The notes below the pieces were generated by a model. That model was not told the origin of the DNA. It made no database searches and saw only the letters and a list, made by a program, of their open reading frames with translations. Of a stretch of 64,000 nt of DNA, positions 22,384-35,800 are shown in pieces. The stretch comes from Nansenia antarctica. Its lineage: Eukaryota; Chordata; Actinopteri; Argentiniformes; Microstomatidae. A program made the position numbers and the translations under genes. Numbering within the stretch: position 1 is the stretch's first letter; the number at the start of each line of letters is the position of its first letter. The stretch is from NCBI GenBank assembly GCA_963989245.1, contig OZ022347.1, forward strand, positions 3,782,448-3,846,447, read 5' to 3'.

Positions 22384-22458
22384 GCTGATTCAGTCCTCTC
22401 CTGTGATCCAGGGAGTCAGATGTGTGGGACTACATCATTTGACCATGGAGCCGTTGAG
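22384..22458 (+). CDS. NLR gene 2 exon 1 (5' UTR and start codon)
   Basis: Acceptor ttctcag, then 5' UTR and ATG at 22445 in context gaccATGG, encoding MEPL before the donor. An earlier ATG (22420) opens an out-of-frame upstream frame that overlaps the start and extends through exon 2. It is a possible translational brake absent in this form from gene 1, where a stop closes it. Confidence 0.72.
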
Positions 22459-22705
22459 GTGAGAGGAGAGAGAGAAACCTGTGTGTGTGTGTGTGTTGTT
22501 TGTGTTGTTACTGATGTATGTCCTGTTGTGATGTCCCAGGGGTCTCAGCAGCAGGAAGAGGAGGAGCCACAGCAGAGGACACAGCCCAGGCAAGAGGAGG
22601 AGAGAGGGAGGAGGAGAGAGAGAGAAGGACAAGACCAAGGACAGGTCAGATAAACAAAGGTAAACTTTTTTCCAATGTACTCTCACACACCCACACACAC
22701 ACACC

Positions 22706-22750
<45 letters not shown>

Positions 22751-23205
22751 ACACACAATACAAGTCGTATCAAAAGAGTAGATATTGAGAGATGTCAGGA
22801 GGGAGAGAGACAGGTTCGATTCCGTCCGTCTGTCTGTCCATCCATCCATCCATCCATCTGTCCATCCATCCATCCATCCATCTGTCCATCCATCCGTACA
22901 TCCATCCATCTGTCCATCCATCCGTCCATCCATCCATCCATCCATCTGTCTGTCCTTCCCTCCACATCCCCAAGTAGTCAGGCAGCTTGTATGTGATTAT
23001 GTGAGTTGTAATGTTACAGTACATCCTACAGTGTACCAGACCTGATGTCTTCAGCTGCCACTGGTGATCTCCTGGCCCCAGGTGCATTCTGGGCCAGTAG
23101 CAGCCCAGCACGCTCACAGTCCCGCCTCTGTAACTCACTCAAAGCTTGTCTCAAAGGGGTTCACACCAACGTCTGGGATGATCGGCAAAAAGGCTGAAAT
23201 CAGTC

Positions 23206-23243
<38 letters not shown>

Positions 23244-23436
23244 CTAACTCATAGAGTGAGTTATCTACATTTGTATTCCAGCTCAGATCAGCCAGGATGC
23301 AGCTCCTCTGAGCCCAGCTGTGTGTCCATGGAGAGAGATCAGGCCATGGACTCTTCTAAAGGAGACTTTGACACAGAGCCAAGGTAATATCATGTGTTCA
23401 CCTAATAACCTCTACATGTAACATGCACTAGACAGA

Positions 23437-23475
<39 letters not shown>

Positions 23476-23839
23476 TGTGTGTGTGTGTTGAGTCAAAGAT
23501 TAAAGGCCTGTCTTTTGTTACAGCACTGTCCAATCAGGATGCAGCTCTGCCCCCAGCTGTGTATCCATGAAGAGTGATTGGTCGATGGACCGTCCGATAC
23601 ATTTTCATAAAGAAAACATTGACAGTGAACAAGGGTAACATCACACGAGTCACAACCTCTAACATCCCTTTTGTGTACGGTGGTCAGATGTGTCTTGGCT
23701 GGTAGAGGCCGAGAGCCCTGTTTGTTTGTTTAAGCGATGTTGATTTGAGTGGAGCTCAAAAGCTCAAGGGGTCAGATTAACCAGCTGGATCTGTAAATAA
23801 GGATTTTGGTTATATTTGAGCCAACCTGTAAAGTAGGAT

Positions 23840-23891
<52 letters not shown>

Positions 23892-26800
23892 TGAAGATTG
23901 AAAGATTGAAGGCCTGTCTTTTGTTACAGCACTGTCCAATCAGGATGCAGCTCTGCCCCCAGCTGTATATCCATGAAGAGTGATTGGTCGATGGACCGTC
24001 CGATATATTTTCGTAAAGAAAACGTTGACAGTGAACAAAGGTAATATCACACGAGTCACAACCTCTAACATCCCTTTAATGCTGTAAAGAACCTGTGAAG
24101 GAATCCCTGCTGCCTCACCAGGCATGATTATAACCATCATTACACATCTGTGATATATGGATGGACAATCTGGTTACACTTCCACTTCTAGTAATGTTTA
24201 TGGAACAGAGCACACCTCTGAATGATACAAAGTGTTCTGAGTAAACAAAAGCAACAAGGAGAATATGACACAATGCCAACATTGAGACAAGGTGTTTTAT
24301 TTCCACAGGAGCCAACCCAGATCAGAGGCAGAGATCCCCAGTGGTCCTGACCTGTCCTCTGTGTTTGAGGTGAGTTTTGTTTTACATTTGTAAAGCCACC
24401 ATCTGTCAAATTAATTTCCAGTCAAAAGTATTGTCCCAGCTCTTGTTTGTAAGCTGTGAGGGTCTTGGCTAATGAGGTATCCGATTTTCAGTAGAATTAA
24501 TCAGGGTTCTTGCAATGGCTTCAAAATGTAGGAACAAATACAATATTGTATTTATTTATGTAACCTTTATTTAACCAGGTAAGATCCATTGAGGTTAAAA
24601 CCTCTTTTGCGAGGGTGACCTGACAAGAAGGCACACAGGGAAGTAGCAATGTGTACATGAAATGTTATACAAATATACAGCAAAGACAATTATGTCAAGT
24701 TACCAACACATTATGATATACAAAACAACTGCAGCATCAAAAACATTGTTGTTGATCAGAGACTTAAAAACAGGCAAGGATACTAACTCCTCTAACTTCA
24801 GAATCTTTGAAGTGTGTTTACAGGATGAAGGGCATTATGGAAAATATATACAGTATGTTCCCTGTCTCAGTTCTAGCCTGAGGAACAGACAAGGACAGCA
24901 GCGGGTGTGAATACTGTTCTAGTAACACTACTAGGACTGAGTGGCTGATCTAGTAAGGAACAGAGATACAGAGGGAGTTGCCCTATCAAGGCTTTGTAGA
25001 CAAAGGTGGACCAGTGCTTTAGCCTCCTGGTGGAGAGAGAGCTCCATTGCACCCTGGCAGGCCATTCACAGTGATGAGTGATCTAGCATTATTAATGAAT
25101 CTTAAAGCACCATGATATACTGTATCAAGAGCTGTTAAGGTACTAGGGCTTCAGACAAGATCATTTCTAACTGATATTGAAAAAAAGGATGTGTCCCTAA
25201 AATAAAAACCCAATTTCAACTTTAGTTTTTTGGTCTCTTTAGTTTCAGCTTTTCATTGTGCTATTTAAAATGTAGCTTTTTATCTAACCACATCCCAAGG
25301 TACTTATAGGAGGGGACCCTAACAATATGCTGAGATAATATCAAATCTGCATACAGTTCAAAAGAAAGTTCATTTATTTTTTCCATTGACTTGAGAAGTG
25401 GTTTTCATTTCTTCTTCAGTTGCCCGAAGAGGATGAGAGGCAGAGGGTGGGGGCCAGGAAGGAGGCTGGACAGATGCTGAGAGCCATGAACCAGATGGAA
25501 CTCACTGTCACACTGGAGAGTGAGAGCTTCCTACTATTAGTCTGTCACATGACGAGTTCTACTGAATATCAATCATGTGACTAGTTCTACTGAATATCAA
25601 CCATGAAGGACTGTTGTGCAAATATAAGCTATGCTTCCTGTTTTTACTGACTATGATAATGTGTTTACAAAAAGGTTAATGAAATACTGTAACATTTTTG
25701 TCATCATTTGTTCCCTCAGATGAACGTGCTGTGGAGTGCCAACTTAAACTAAAACTCAACCATAAGAGCAGGTGTCAGTGTGTGTTTGAGGGAATAGCTA
25801 AACAAGGCAACCCAAAACTTCTCAATGAGATCTTCACAGAGGTCTACATCATTCAGGGTGGAAGTGGAGAGGTCAATAATGAACATGAGGTCAGACAGAT
25901 TGAGACAGCATCCAGAAGACCAGCTACAGAAGAGAGACCAATCAAATGCAAGGACATCTTCAAACCCTCACCTGGACAAGACAGACCAATCAGAAATGTG
26001 TTAACCATGGGAGTCGCTGGCATTGGAAAGACAATCTCTGTGCAGAAGTCTATTTTGGACTGGGCTGAAGGAGAAGCCAATCAGGATGTCCAGTTCATAT
26101 TTTCACTCCCTTTCAGAGAGTTGAATTTATGCATCGGCAAAAACTACAGTTTGTTGGAACTCCTCGATCACTTCTATGTGGAAACAAAAGAATCAGGAAT
26201 CTCCAACTATGACAAATACAAAGTTGTGTTTGTCTTTGATGGTCTGGATGAGTGTCGACTTCCTCTAGACTTCCAGAACAACAAGAGATGTTGTGATGTC
26301 ACAGAGTCAGCCTCAGTGGACGTGCTGCTGACAAACCTCATCAAGGGGAATCTGCTTCCCTCTGCTCTCCTCTGGATGACCTCCCGACCTGCAGCAGCCA
26401 ATCAGATTCCTCCTGAGTGTGTTGACCGGGTGACAGAGGTACGAGGGTTCAACAACCCACAGAAGGTGGAGTACTTCAGGAAGAGAATCAGTGATGAGAA
26501 CATGGCCAACAGAATCATCTCACATGTTGAGGGATCAAGGAGTCTCCGCATCATGTGCCACATACCAGTGTTCTGTTGGGTCTCAGCCACCACTCTGGAG
26601 AGACTGTTGGGTGAAGCAGAGAGAGGAGAGATGCCCAAGACTCTGACACAGATGTACACACACTTCCTGGTGTTTCAGACCGTACAGAGGAATGTGAAGT
26701 ATCCTGGAGACCATGACAGAGATTCACTCTGGGACAAAGAGATCATTCTGTCACTGGGAAAACTGGCCTTCAAACAGCTGGAAAATGGACATCTGATCTT

Positions 26801-29800
26801 CTACGAGGAGGAACTGAGAGAGTGTGGCATTGACGTCGGAGAAGCAGTGTCCTCAGGAGTGTGCACACAGATCTTTAGGGAGGAGTGTGGACTGCACCGA
26901 GGGAAAGTGTACTGCTTTGTGCATCTGAGTGTTCAGGAGTTTTTTGCTGCTCTGTTTGTGTTCCTCACATTCAACGACAGCAATACCAATCTTATGAACA
27001 CACCACCCACAATCAGAGAGACAGCAACCATCAGCCTCCACAAGAGCGCAGTAGACAAGGCCTTGCAGAGTGAGAATGGACATCTGGACCTGTTCCTCCG
27101 CTTCCTCCTGGGCCTCTCACTGGAGTCCAATCAGAATCTCCTACGAGGCCTTCTGACACCGACAGAAAGCAGCTCACAGACCAATGAGGAAACAGTCAAG
27201 TACATCAAGAACAAGATCCAGGAGAATCCCCCTCCAGAGAGATGCTTCAATCTGTTCCACTGTCTGAATGAGCTGAACCATTCTGTAGTGAAGGAGGTCC
27301 AAGACTACCTGAGCTCAGTACGTGACAAAGGGGCCAAACTCTCACCTGCACAGTGGTCAGCTGTGGTCTTTGTGTTGCTGACTGGTAGTGACAACTTGGA
27401 TGAATTTGACCTCTACCATTACTCCAGTTCAGAGGAGTGTCTCCTGGGGCTACTGCCAGTGTTCCGAGTCTCACGAACAGCCAAGTGAGTATCTCAATTG
27501 TTGGCTTTTGTTGTTTATGAATGTCTCTGTTGACTCTGCGTTGTGTTTAGTACCAACAATTAAAAGAAGTTTCTACAACCTTAAAATAGACGAATGAAAA
27601 GCTAATTCTCCAATTAACGATCCAACACGGATATGCGGTGCTTTGACAAAAAAAGGTGGTGTTTATTCAACAAGTTCAGGTGTTTACAATCTTTACAGTA
27701 GGAGGGATTAAAATCCCCAAATTACTCCTGTCTGTTTTTCCTGTCACCCTCACGCATATGAAAGAATCATACAACAACTTAGTTCTCTACCAGTGGGTGT
27801 CATCATAACTTATCAGACACTAAAACTGCTAAATTGTACAGAGGTCAACAGGGGACAGAGTTTGTTTATCAACATCACATTCCTGGGTGAAAAACATGAC
27901 CAACACACACCCTGTCATATGAAAAACTCAGACAAAGCTAGAATGTAGTTACCGTAAATCCTCTAATATTGGCGCCTTTATTTACTGAGCCGCAGAGAGC
28001 ACCAGGCCTTTGTTGGAGGCAGGCTTATATTAGAGGGAGGCCTTTATTTCTTAAAATTAAACTCTTATGGACTATAATCCCTTAATTTCCTGACTTTTAT
28101 TGCAAAACATTGCACAAACCAAACACAAAGAAAATACATTAACTTCACAGTTAAGTTATCGTAATAACGATCAGATTACCAGTAAACTGGAATACCACAG
28201 GTATTAACAAAATAATAACAGAAACGTTCCCAATGACACATAAAAACAAAACAAATGGCAGACTGGCCAGTTTACAGCACAGTCACTAACAATCAGATTC
28301 AGCGTCAATATCAGCAAAATACGGGGCGCTGCATCTCTCACAGTGAAAATACACCCTGTGTCATCCAACAAACTAATCAAAGAGGCCTACCGGTATGTAA
28401 ACAGCCAGTTTACAGCATATAATGACCAGGGGGCTGTTCCACATAGCGTGATTAGAGTTAATCCAGACCAGTTTTGATAATTCGCGATCATTTCAGCTCG
28501 AGTTCCGTTCCATGAATGTGGCTCTAATAATTGCTATGCAACCAATCCTTCAGAACAAACGTGGTAGCGACCAGGTTTACGGTCTGGTTCAGTCAGATGT
28601 GTGTCAGAACTGTCTCACAGGCGGAAACTACATCCCAAACAACAGTTCTGTCAAGTGTCTTTTTGGAAATATTAGTTCTCACCTTTTACGAGATAGATAG
28701 ATAGATAGTGTGATAGATTTAGGTATCAACTCGTAAATTAGCCGTAATAATTCTAAACATACATTTTTAGATTATATTCAACTTTAATAGATTAGAATAA
28801 AGATTAGATTAGATTCAACGTCATTGCAGAGTACAATGTAGTAGAATTATTTAAGTATCTAGATAGAAAATAGAACAAGGCAGCCTGCTTTCTTCAGATT
28901 GTATAGAAAAGGTATTTAATTCTCTTTTGCAAAAGGAGAAGTTTACAAGCATGACAGACAGTCTGTCAGTGAAATCCTTCTCAGAAAAGTGAAGCTCAAG
29001 GCACAGAGCCTAGTTGTTTATGTACAGGTAACAGTCACGCCCTCAGGTAAAATACAAGCCAATCACAGGGATTTCCTGTCTACATCTGCAATGAGGAGGG
29101 GGTCACATGACGCTAGCTGTGATGCAAATTCTAAAGAGGTTACGGGGGATTGACCCCCACTTTCTCTTAGAGACACCAAGGTGGAAAAGGAAAACACCAA
29201 GGCCATGAACTGGTCTGGTCTAGTTTCAAACCATTTCCCTCGCGTTGTTAATTGCAGCAGTATTGCACTTTTTTTACATCTTATTTTTCGTCAATAAGAT
29301 CAATAAGTAAATAAATCCAAATCGAGAGTTGGCTGAACGAGGCTTTCCTTTTAATTGCGAATATACTAATCAACGTACGTGGAATACCCCCCAGATTAAA
29401 TTGTTATATTAACAACATCATCACATTCACACGGTACGTTAATACAAGCTACCGTAGTTGCATTATATAACAGGCACCAGGAGTTTACCGTATTAACCGT
29501 CTGGTTCATACCAGATATTACAGCTGGGTTTGTTTTCTTAATTTTTTGACCCGGCCTGTATTGGAGGCCGGCCTGTATTTGTTGGTGTTCATCATGCCCC
29601 CCGGCCATGATAAGAGACCGGCCTTTAATGGAATAGAGGCCACTATTAGAGGATTTACGGTATATATTGATCAAATCTCACACAATAAAAGATTGGGGAG
29701 AAAAATAGTTTTCTGCTATCAACACTGAGAACTCTGCAGACAATCAACACATGTTGAAGCTCAGTTTAGCTGTTTTAAGTCCATAGAACAGAACCCATAG

Positions 29801-32800
29801 AACCATCGTACCATTACCACAGATGTCTTACTGTTACATCTGTTGTGTTAATGTTATATTTTTCTATGAAGGCTGCAGAGATGTGACCTCACAGAGAAAG
29901 GCTATGAAGAGGTGGTCTCAGTTCTCAGCTCAAACCCCTCTAGTCTGAGGAAGTTGGACCTCAGTCACAATAACCTGTGTGGGAGAGTGAAGCTGCTGTC
30001 TGCTGGACTGGAGAGTCCACACTGTAAGCTGGAGAAACTGGTGTGAGTAGACATACTGGGTACAGTATTGCACTTTTAATATACATATTCTTTCTTTATT
30101 TCTTTCATTCTTTTCTTATTTATTATTATACATAAAAAATAAAAAATAAAACGTAACATTACAGATGTTAGAATGTGGTGAGATGTTAAACATTGTGACT
30201 CAGTTAAAGCTGGTTTGACTCAGTTAAAACTGGTTCCTGTTATGCAGCACAAAAAGACAGAAGCACATAACAATACAAAAAGTAAAAACGGGAACAATCA
30301 CATAATTTAACCCTTATTTAACCAGGCAAACATGTACGAACAAATTCTTACCATAGAAGCAAGACAACAGCAAAACATAAACAGTTATACAATAACTACA
30401 AAGGAGAGGACTTAAGTGGAGTGAGTGAGATGGTGTGAGTTGGATCAGTGGTTGCAGGAGTGTCCTTCCCTCAGATGGTGTTTTTGTTTGACATGTGAGA
30501 TAGAGGTTGTTGCTCTAATGGAATATGGGATCTCATTCCAGGTTTTAGTGTGTGTGTGAAAACATGATCTCTGACCGTAGTTGTTTTTGTAAGCTGGAAC
30601 TGGGATAAGTGGACGTGAAATTGATCTAGTGATGCGTTCCTGTCTTGTATTCTGTCTTGGAAGAAGAGCAGTGAGTGTTGGAGGGGAGTTATTGTTTGGG
30701 ATCTGAAAGAAAGATTTAATGGTTAGATTATTTGTGTAATTCTGAAAAGTCAGGTCATTGCAGTGTGAAAGTGCAGAGCAGTGGTGAGTCCAAGGGGGAA
30801 GGTTGCCATGGAGCTTATAGACTCTATTCTCGTCTTCCTATTGGTTCAGTTATTTCCTTTGAAGTGAGGGACCAAACTGGGAGACAGAATGATCTTGATG
30901 AAAGAATGATTGCATGTTGATATCTGTCTGAGACAGTATGGGTGAGATGTGGTCTGATTTTATTATAAACATATCATTTCTGATTGAGCTTCTTCGATAG
31001 ATTGTTAATGTGGTTTTGACATTGTGAAAATCAAAAAAAGGTTGAAATTAAACAGCAAGCGATCGTACCTCTAGTGACACATGTTTGTGTTGACTACTCA
31101 TATGGAGAAGCAATGTAAAGGACATTGTTAAGAGAAGAAACAAGGTCAAAGGCTGACTTCACTGATTACAATATTTTATCAGTATTGTAATTATTACTGT
31201 AGATTACACTGAATGTTATTGACATTTTATTGAATTCTTATTCAGGCTGTATGAATGTAAGCTCACAGAGAGATGCTGTGAAGCGCTGGCCTCAGCTCTC
31301 AGCTCAAACTCCTCCCACCTGAGAAAGCTGGACCTCAGTAACAACAATCTACAAGACTCAGGAGTGAAGCTGCTCTCTGCTGGACTGGAGAGTCCACACT
31401 GCAAACTGGAGACACTGAGGTGAGTAGACATACTGGGTAATACACAGTATTTCACTTTTAATCCACATATAACATTTTAGGGAAAAAAAGAAAAAAAGAA
31501 ATCTTATGTAAAGAATGAAATATCCAGTGTTAATAGAGAGACATTGAACTAAAGGCCATAACCTTTTTGATACAATCATTAGTCTTCTTTCAATGTAAAA
31601 GTAGGTTACTCTTAATGATACATTACAGAACTTGAATTTTAGCTACCGGTAAATTAATTGTTTACCTCAAACTTTTGCTAGAGTGTTGAGTGTATGGTGT
31701 ATGGTGTGTTAAGTGTTGAGTGTATGGTCAAATCTAAATCAAAGTTGATCATATGCACAGGATACAGGATGTAAACGCTACAATGAAATGCTGCTACGAG
31801 CCTCTCAACCTCTCAACAGCACAGTGAAATATCAAGGAGAAGAAATACAAAAATATAATAACAACTACACAGGCAATAAGGCACAGTAAAAATACTAAGT
31901 CAATAACAATTCAATTATCATAACAAGTAAATTAAGTTATCATGGTTATCATTCTCCTATGATAAAATATCAATCAATTTCTTGCCTCACTAAAACAATT
32001 TATTTTTGTTTCAGGTGTCCGTTTTTGACCATTGAGATCATTTCTGGGCATTATTATATATATAATTATATATATTATATTTCAGACTATTTTGAGGACC
32101 ACTTTTAGCTCAGGATCACCCCCAGAGGCAACATCCTCCATAATGTAACTTTAACTGTTTTTGATCCAACCACATCATTCTCTGAAGCATAGCGTTAGTT
32201 CAGACGGGTTTAAGTCAAAGGGTGCAGCTGTCTGTCAGGTGACCAGACAGCCAGCGATCGTACCTCAAGTGACACATGTTTGTGTTGACTACTCATATGG
32301 AGAAGCAATGTAAAGGACATTGTTAAGAGAAGAAACAAGGTCAAGGGCTGACCTCACTGATTACAATCTTTTATCAGTATTGTAATTATTACTGTAGGCT
32401 ACACTGAACTGCTATGGACTTACTGCATCATTTTATTGAATTCTTATTCAGGCTGGTTGGATGTGACCTCACAGAGAGATGCTGTGAAGCGCTGGCCTCA
32501 GCTCTCAGCTCAAACTCCTCCCACCTGAGAGAGCTGGACCTCAGGAACAACAATCTACAAGACTCAGGAGTGAAGCTGCTCTCTGCTGGACTGGAGAGTC
32601 CACACTGCAAACTGGAGACACTGACGTGAGTAGACATACTGGGTAATATACACTATCTCACTTTTAATCCACATATTACATTTTGAATATCTAACAAAGT
32701 TTGAAATCTAAATCTTATAAACTCATATAAATAAACAAGGACATATCCAGTTAAAAGAGAGACATTGAGGTAAAGGCCATAACCTTTTTTATACATTTTT

Positions 32801-35800
32801 ACAATCATTTGTCTTCTTTCAATGTAAAAGTAGGTTACTCTTAATCCTCCACAGCATTCAACAGTTGTGACTTGGTTGCACTGGCAATGAGAGTAACTTT
32901 TGTGTGGTCGTCCCTCCTCCACCCTCCATCCCCAACCTCCACCCACCATCCCCAACCTCCACCCACCATCCCCAGCCTCCACCCACAACCCCCAGCCTCC
33001 ACCCATCAACACCAGCCTCCACCCACCACCCCCAGCCTCCACCCACCATCTCCAACCTCCACCCACCATCCCCAGCCTCCACCCACAACCCCCAGCCTCC
33101 ACCCATCAACACCAGCCTCCACCCACCACCCCCAGCCTCCACCCACCACCCCCAGCCTCCACCCACCATCTCCAACCTCCACCCACCATCCCCAACCTCC
33201 ACCCTCCATCCCCCACCCACCACCCCCAGCCTCCACCTCCATCCCCAGCCTCAACCCACCATCCCCAGCCTCCACCCAACCCCCCAAGCCTGCATCAACC
33301 ATCCCCAAACTCCACCCACCACCCCCAGCCTCCACCCACCACCCCAACACATGTTTGTGTTGACTACTCATATTGAGAAGCAATGTAAAGGACATTGTTA
33401 AGAGAAGAAACAAGGTCAAGGGCTGACTTCACTGATTACAATCTTTTATCAGTATTGTAATTATTACTGTAGGCTACACTGAACTGTTATAGACTTACTG
33501 CATCATTTTATTGAATTCTTATTCAGGCTGAGGGGATGTGACCTCACAGAGAGATGCTGTGAAGCGCTGGCCTCAGCTCTCAGCTCAAACTCCTCCCACC
33601 TGAGAAAGCTGGACCTCGGTTACAACAATCTACAAGACTCAGGAGTGAAGCTGCTCTCTGCTGGACTGGAGAGTCCACACTGCAAACTGGAGACACTGTG
33701 GTGAGTAGACATACTGGGTAATATACAGTATTTAACTTTTAATCCACATATTACATTTTGAATATCTAACAAAGTTTGAAATCAAAATCAAATCAAAATC
33801 TTATGAACTCATATAAATAAACAAGGACATATCCATTGTTAGAAGAGAGACATTGAGGTCCATAACCTTTTTTATACACGCATTCAGCCTCCATCCCCAT
33901 CCCCTCACAGAGGACATAAAACTGGAACATAGCAGCTTCTCTCCTATGGATACTTTTTTATAAATGGTCAAAATGCTTGATGATGAATTAAACAATAGGT
34001 CACGTGGCACCTGTCTGTACAGTTGAACAAACATGATTAAATGATCCATACAGACAGATATTATCACCAGAGGTACTTTACACAAGTTCAGTTTCAGTAA
34101 CCAGTGAACACTTCAATTATTCAATGCTGAATGTTTTACTAGGCTCTTCAGCTGTGGTCTTACAGTGGAGAGCCGTGATACATTGGCCTCAGGCATCAAC
34201 TCAAACACCTCCCATCTGAGAGACCTGGACCTGGAATACAATGACCCATTCTATCCTGCTGAAGTGGAAAGACTCAGGTAAATACTGAATATATGGTTGT
34301 TGGGTTCTCTGTCTTGTTGGGTAACCTCTTCATCATGCAAATGTTGCATGCAAATGCAAAATGTTTCTTTTTTGTTTTACAGCGAGGACCACAGTGGTGA
34401 CTCATTGACATGTCGTCTCAGGAATTGTAAGTTTTGATGTTTGAGGAGAAACATCAGGAGATTTTGATGTTTGATGCATAGTTGCATAGTGCTTATACCA
34501 TGACTAATGGTATAACTCACAAGTAGTTAATATTGCCAGGGCGCTGACATATGAAAAGCTAGCCAGCAGGGATGTAACGATGCACTCAACTCACGATACA
34601 AGACGATTCACGATACTGGGTTCACCATACGATTTTCTTACGATTTTGAGATCAACATGAAAAATAAGAATCGCTTATTTGTACCTCTTCATAACCAACT
34701 AAATAAGGAGTTATTATACTGTATTGTTTGTTTTTGTTGACATATGGGACTCAAATCATATTTTCAAGTATTGCTGCTGATATGTCGTTCCTTAAGCACA
34801 ACTGAAGACAGGTCATAGAAATGATCTATTTGCATGTAAAAAAGCATTTTCCCCGTAGTTTACATTTTGATGATGACCCTGCATGCAGAATCACTTCTTC
34901 AACTGCATTCCCAATGTCAATGTAGCTAGCTAGTTTAGCTGTACACTTACAACAACACACCACCAACAATGCACACTTCCACAACAGCATTGCAAGACGA
35001 GTGCAGCGAGCTACAGCAGTAACAGTTTAACCTTAAAGCCCAACAACATGGATAGATAACCAGGGCCCCGTTCCACTAAACGAGATTATCTTCTAAGCCT
35101 CGATAAAGTTCTAAGCCTCGATAATGTTAGCTTGCGTTCGGTTCCATCAATGTGGCTCAAATAATTCGCTGCTTGGTTGAGCTCCTTCTGAGTCGGATAT
35201 AATTAGCCTGGTCGCGAGCAGGCTAAAACACTGGCTAAAGTAATACGTGCGTCAAAAAAGGCTCACAGGCGGAAACTACAGTTCCTCTTTTAGGAAATAT
35301 TAGTTCCCACTTCACACGAGATAGATAGATAGATTGGTTGACTGTGTGATAGATAGATAATTTGATATTTTGAAAGTGTGATCGATCGATAGATAGTTTG
35401 ATTGTGTGATAGATAACTTGATATTTTGAAAGTGTGATAGATAGATCGATAGATCAATAAATAAAAGAGTGTAAAAAAAAAGGTAATTGTTTCAACTTGC
35501 ATTGCTGTCATCACAGTGGTCTGGCTGGCGCAGTGGTTAAGGCAGCCAGCTAGAGTTCCAAAGGTTGTGTGTTCGAGACTTGACTAAGTGATTATTTTAT
35601 TTTTTTTACATTTAACCGAAGCCTTGTTTGTTTGTTTATTAGTTTATTATATCGAGGACAATCCAAATACATGAACCATATAAAATACAGTAAAAAAGGC
35701 AGCGTTAGCCTAGTCGGCTAATTTTCAGCTGAAGTCCCCGGCCAGTTGCAACATGGCATCCTGAAAAGTAACGTCATTAGTTAAAATAAAACATTCTTTA

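Noticed and set aside
25698..27488. Treating the NACHT exon as a stand-alone gene starting at 25698
   Set aside because: The first 22 bases are intron and acceptor (ttccctcag); the exon begins at 25720 in phase 1.
32653..33419. Gly/Trp-rich and Pro/His-rich frames in the C-rich array
   Set aside because: Minisatellite artefact within an intron between LRR3 and LRR4.
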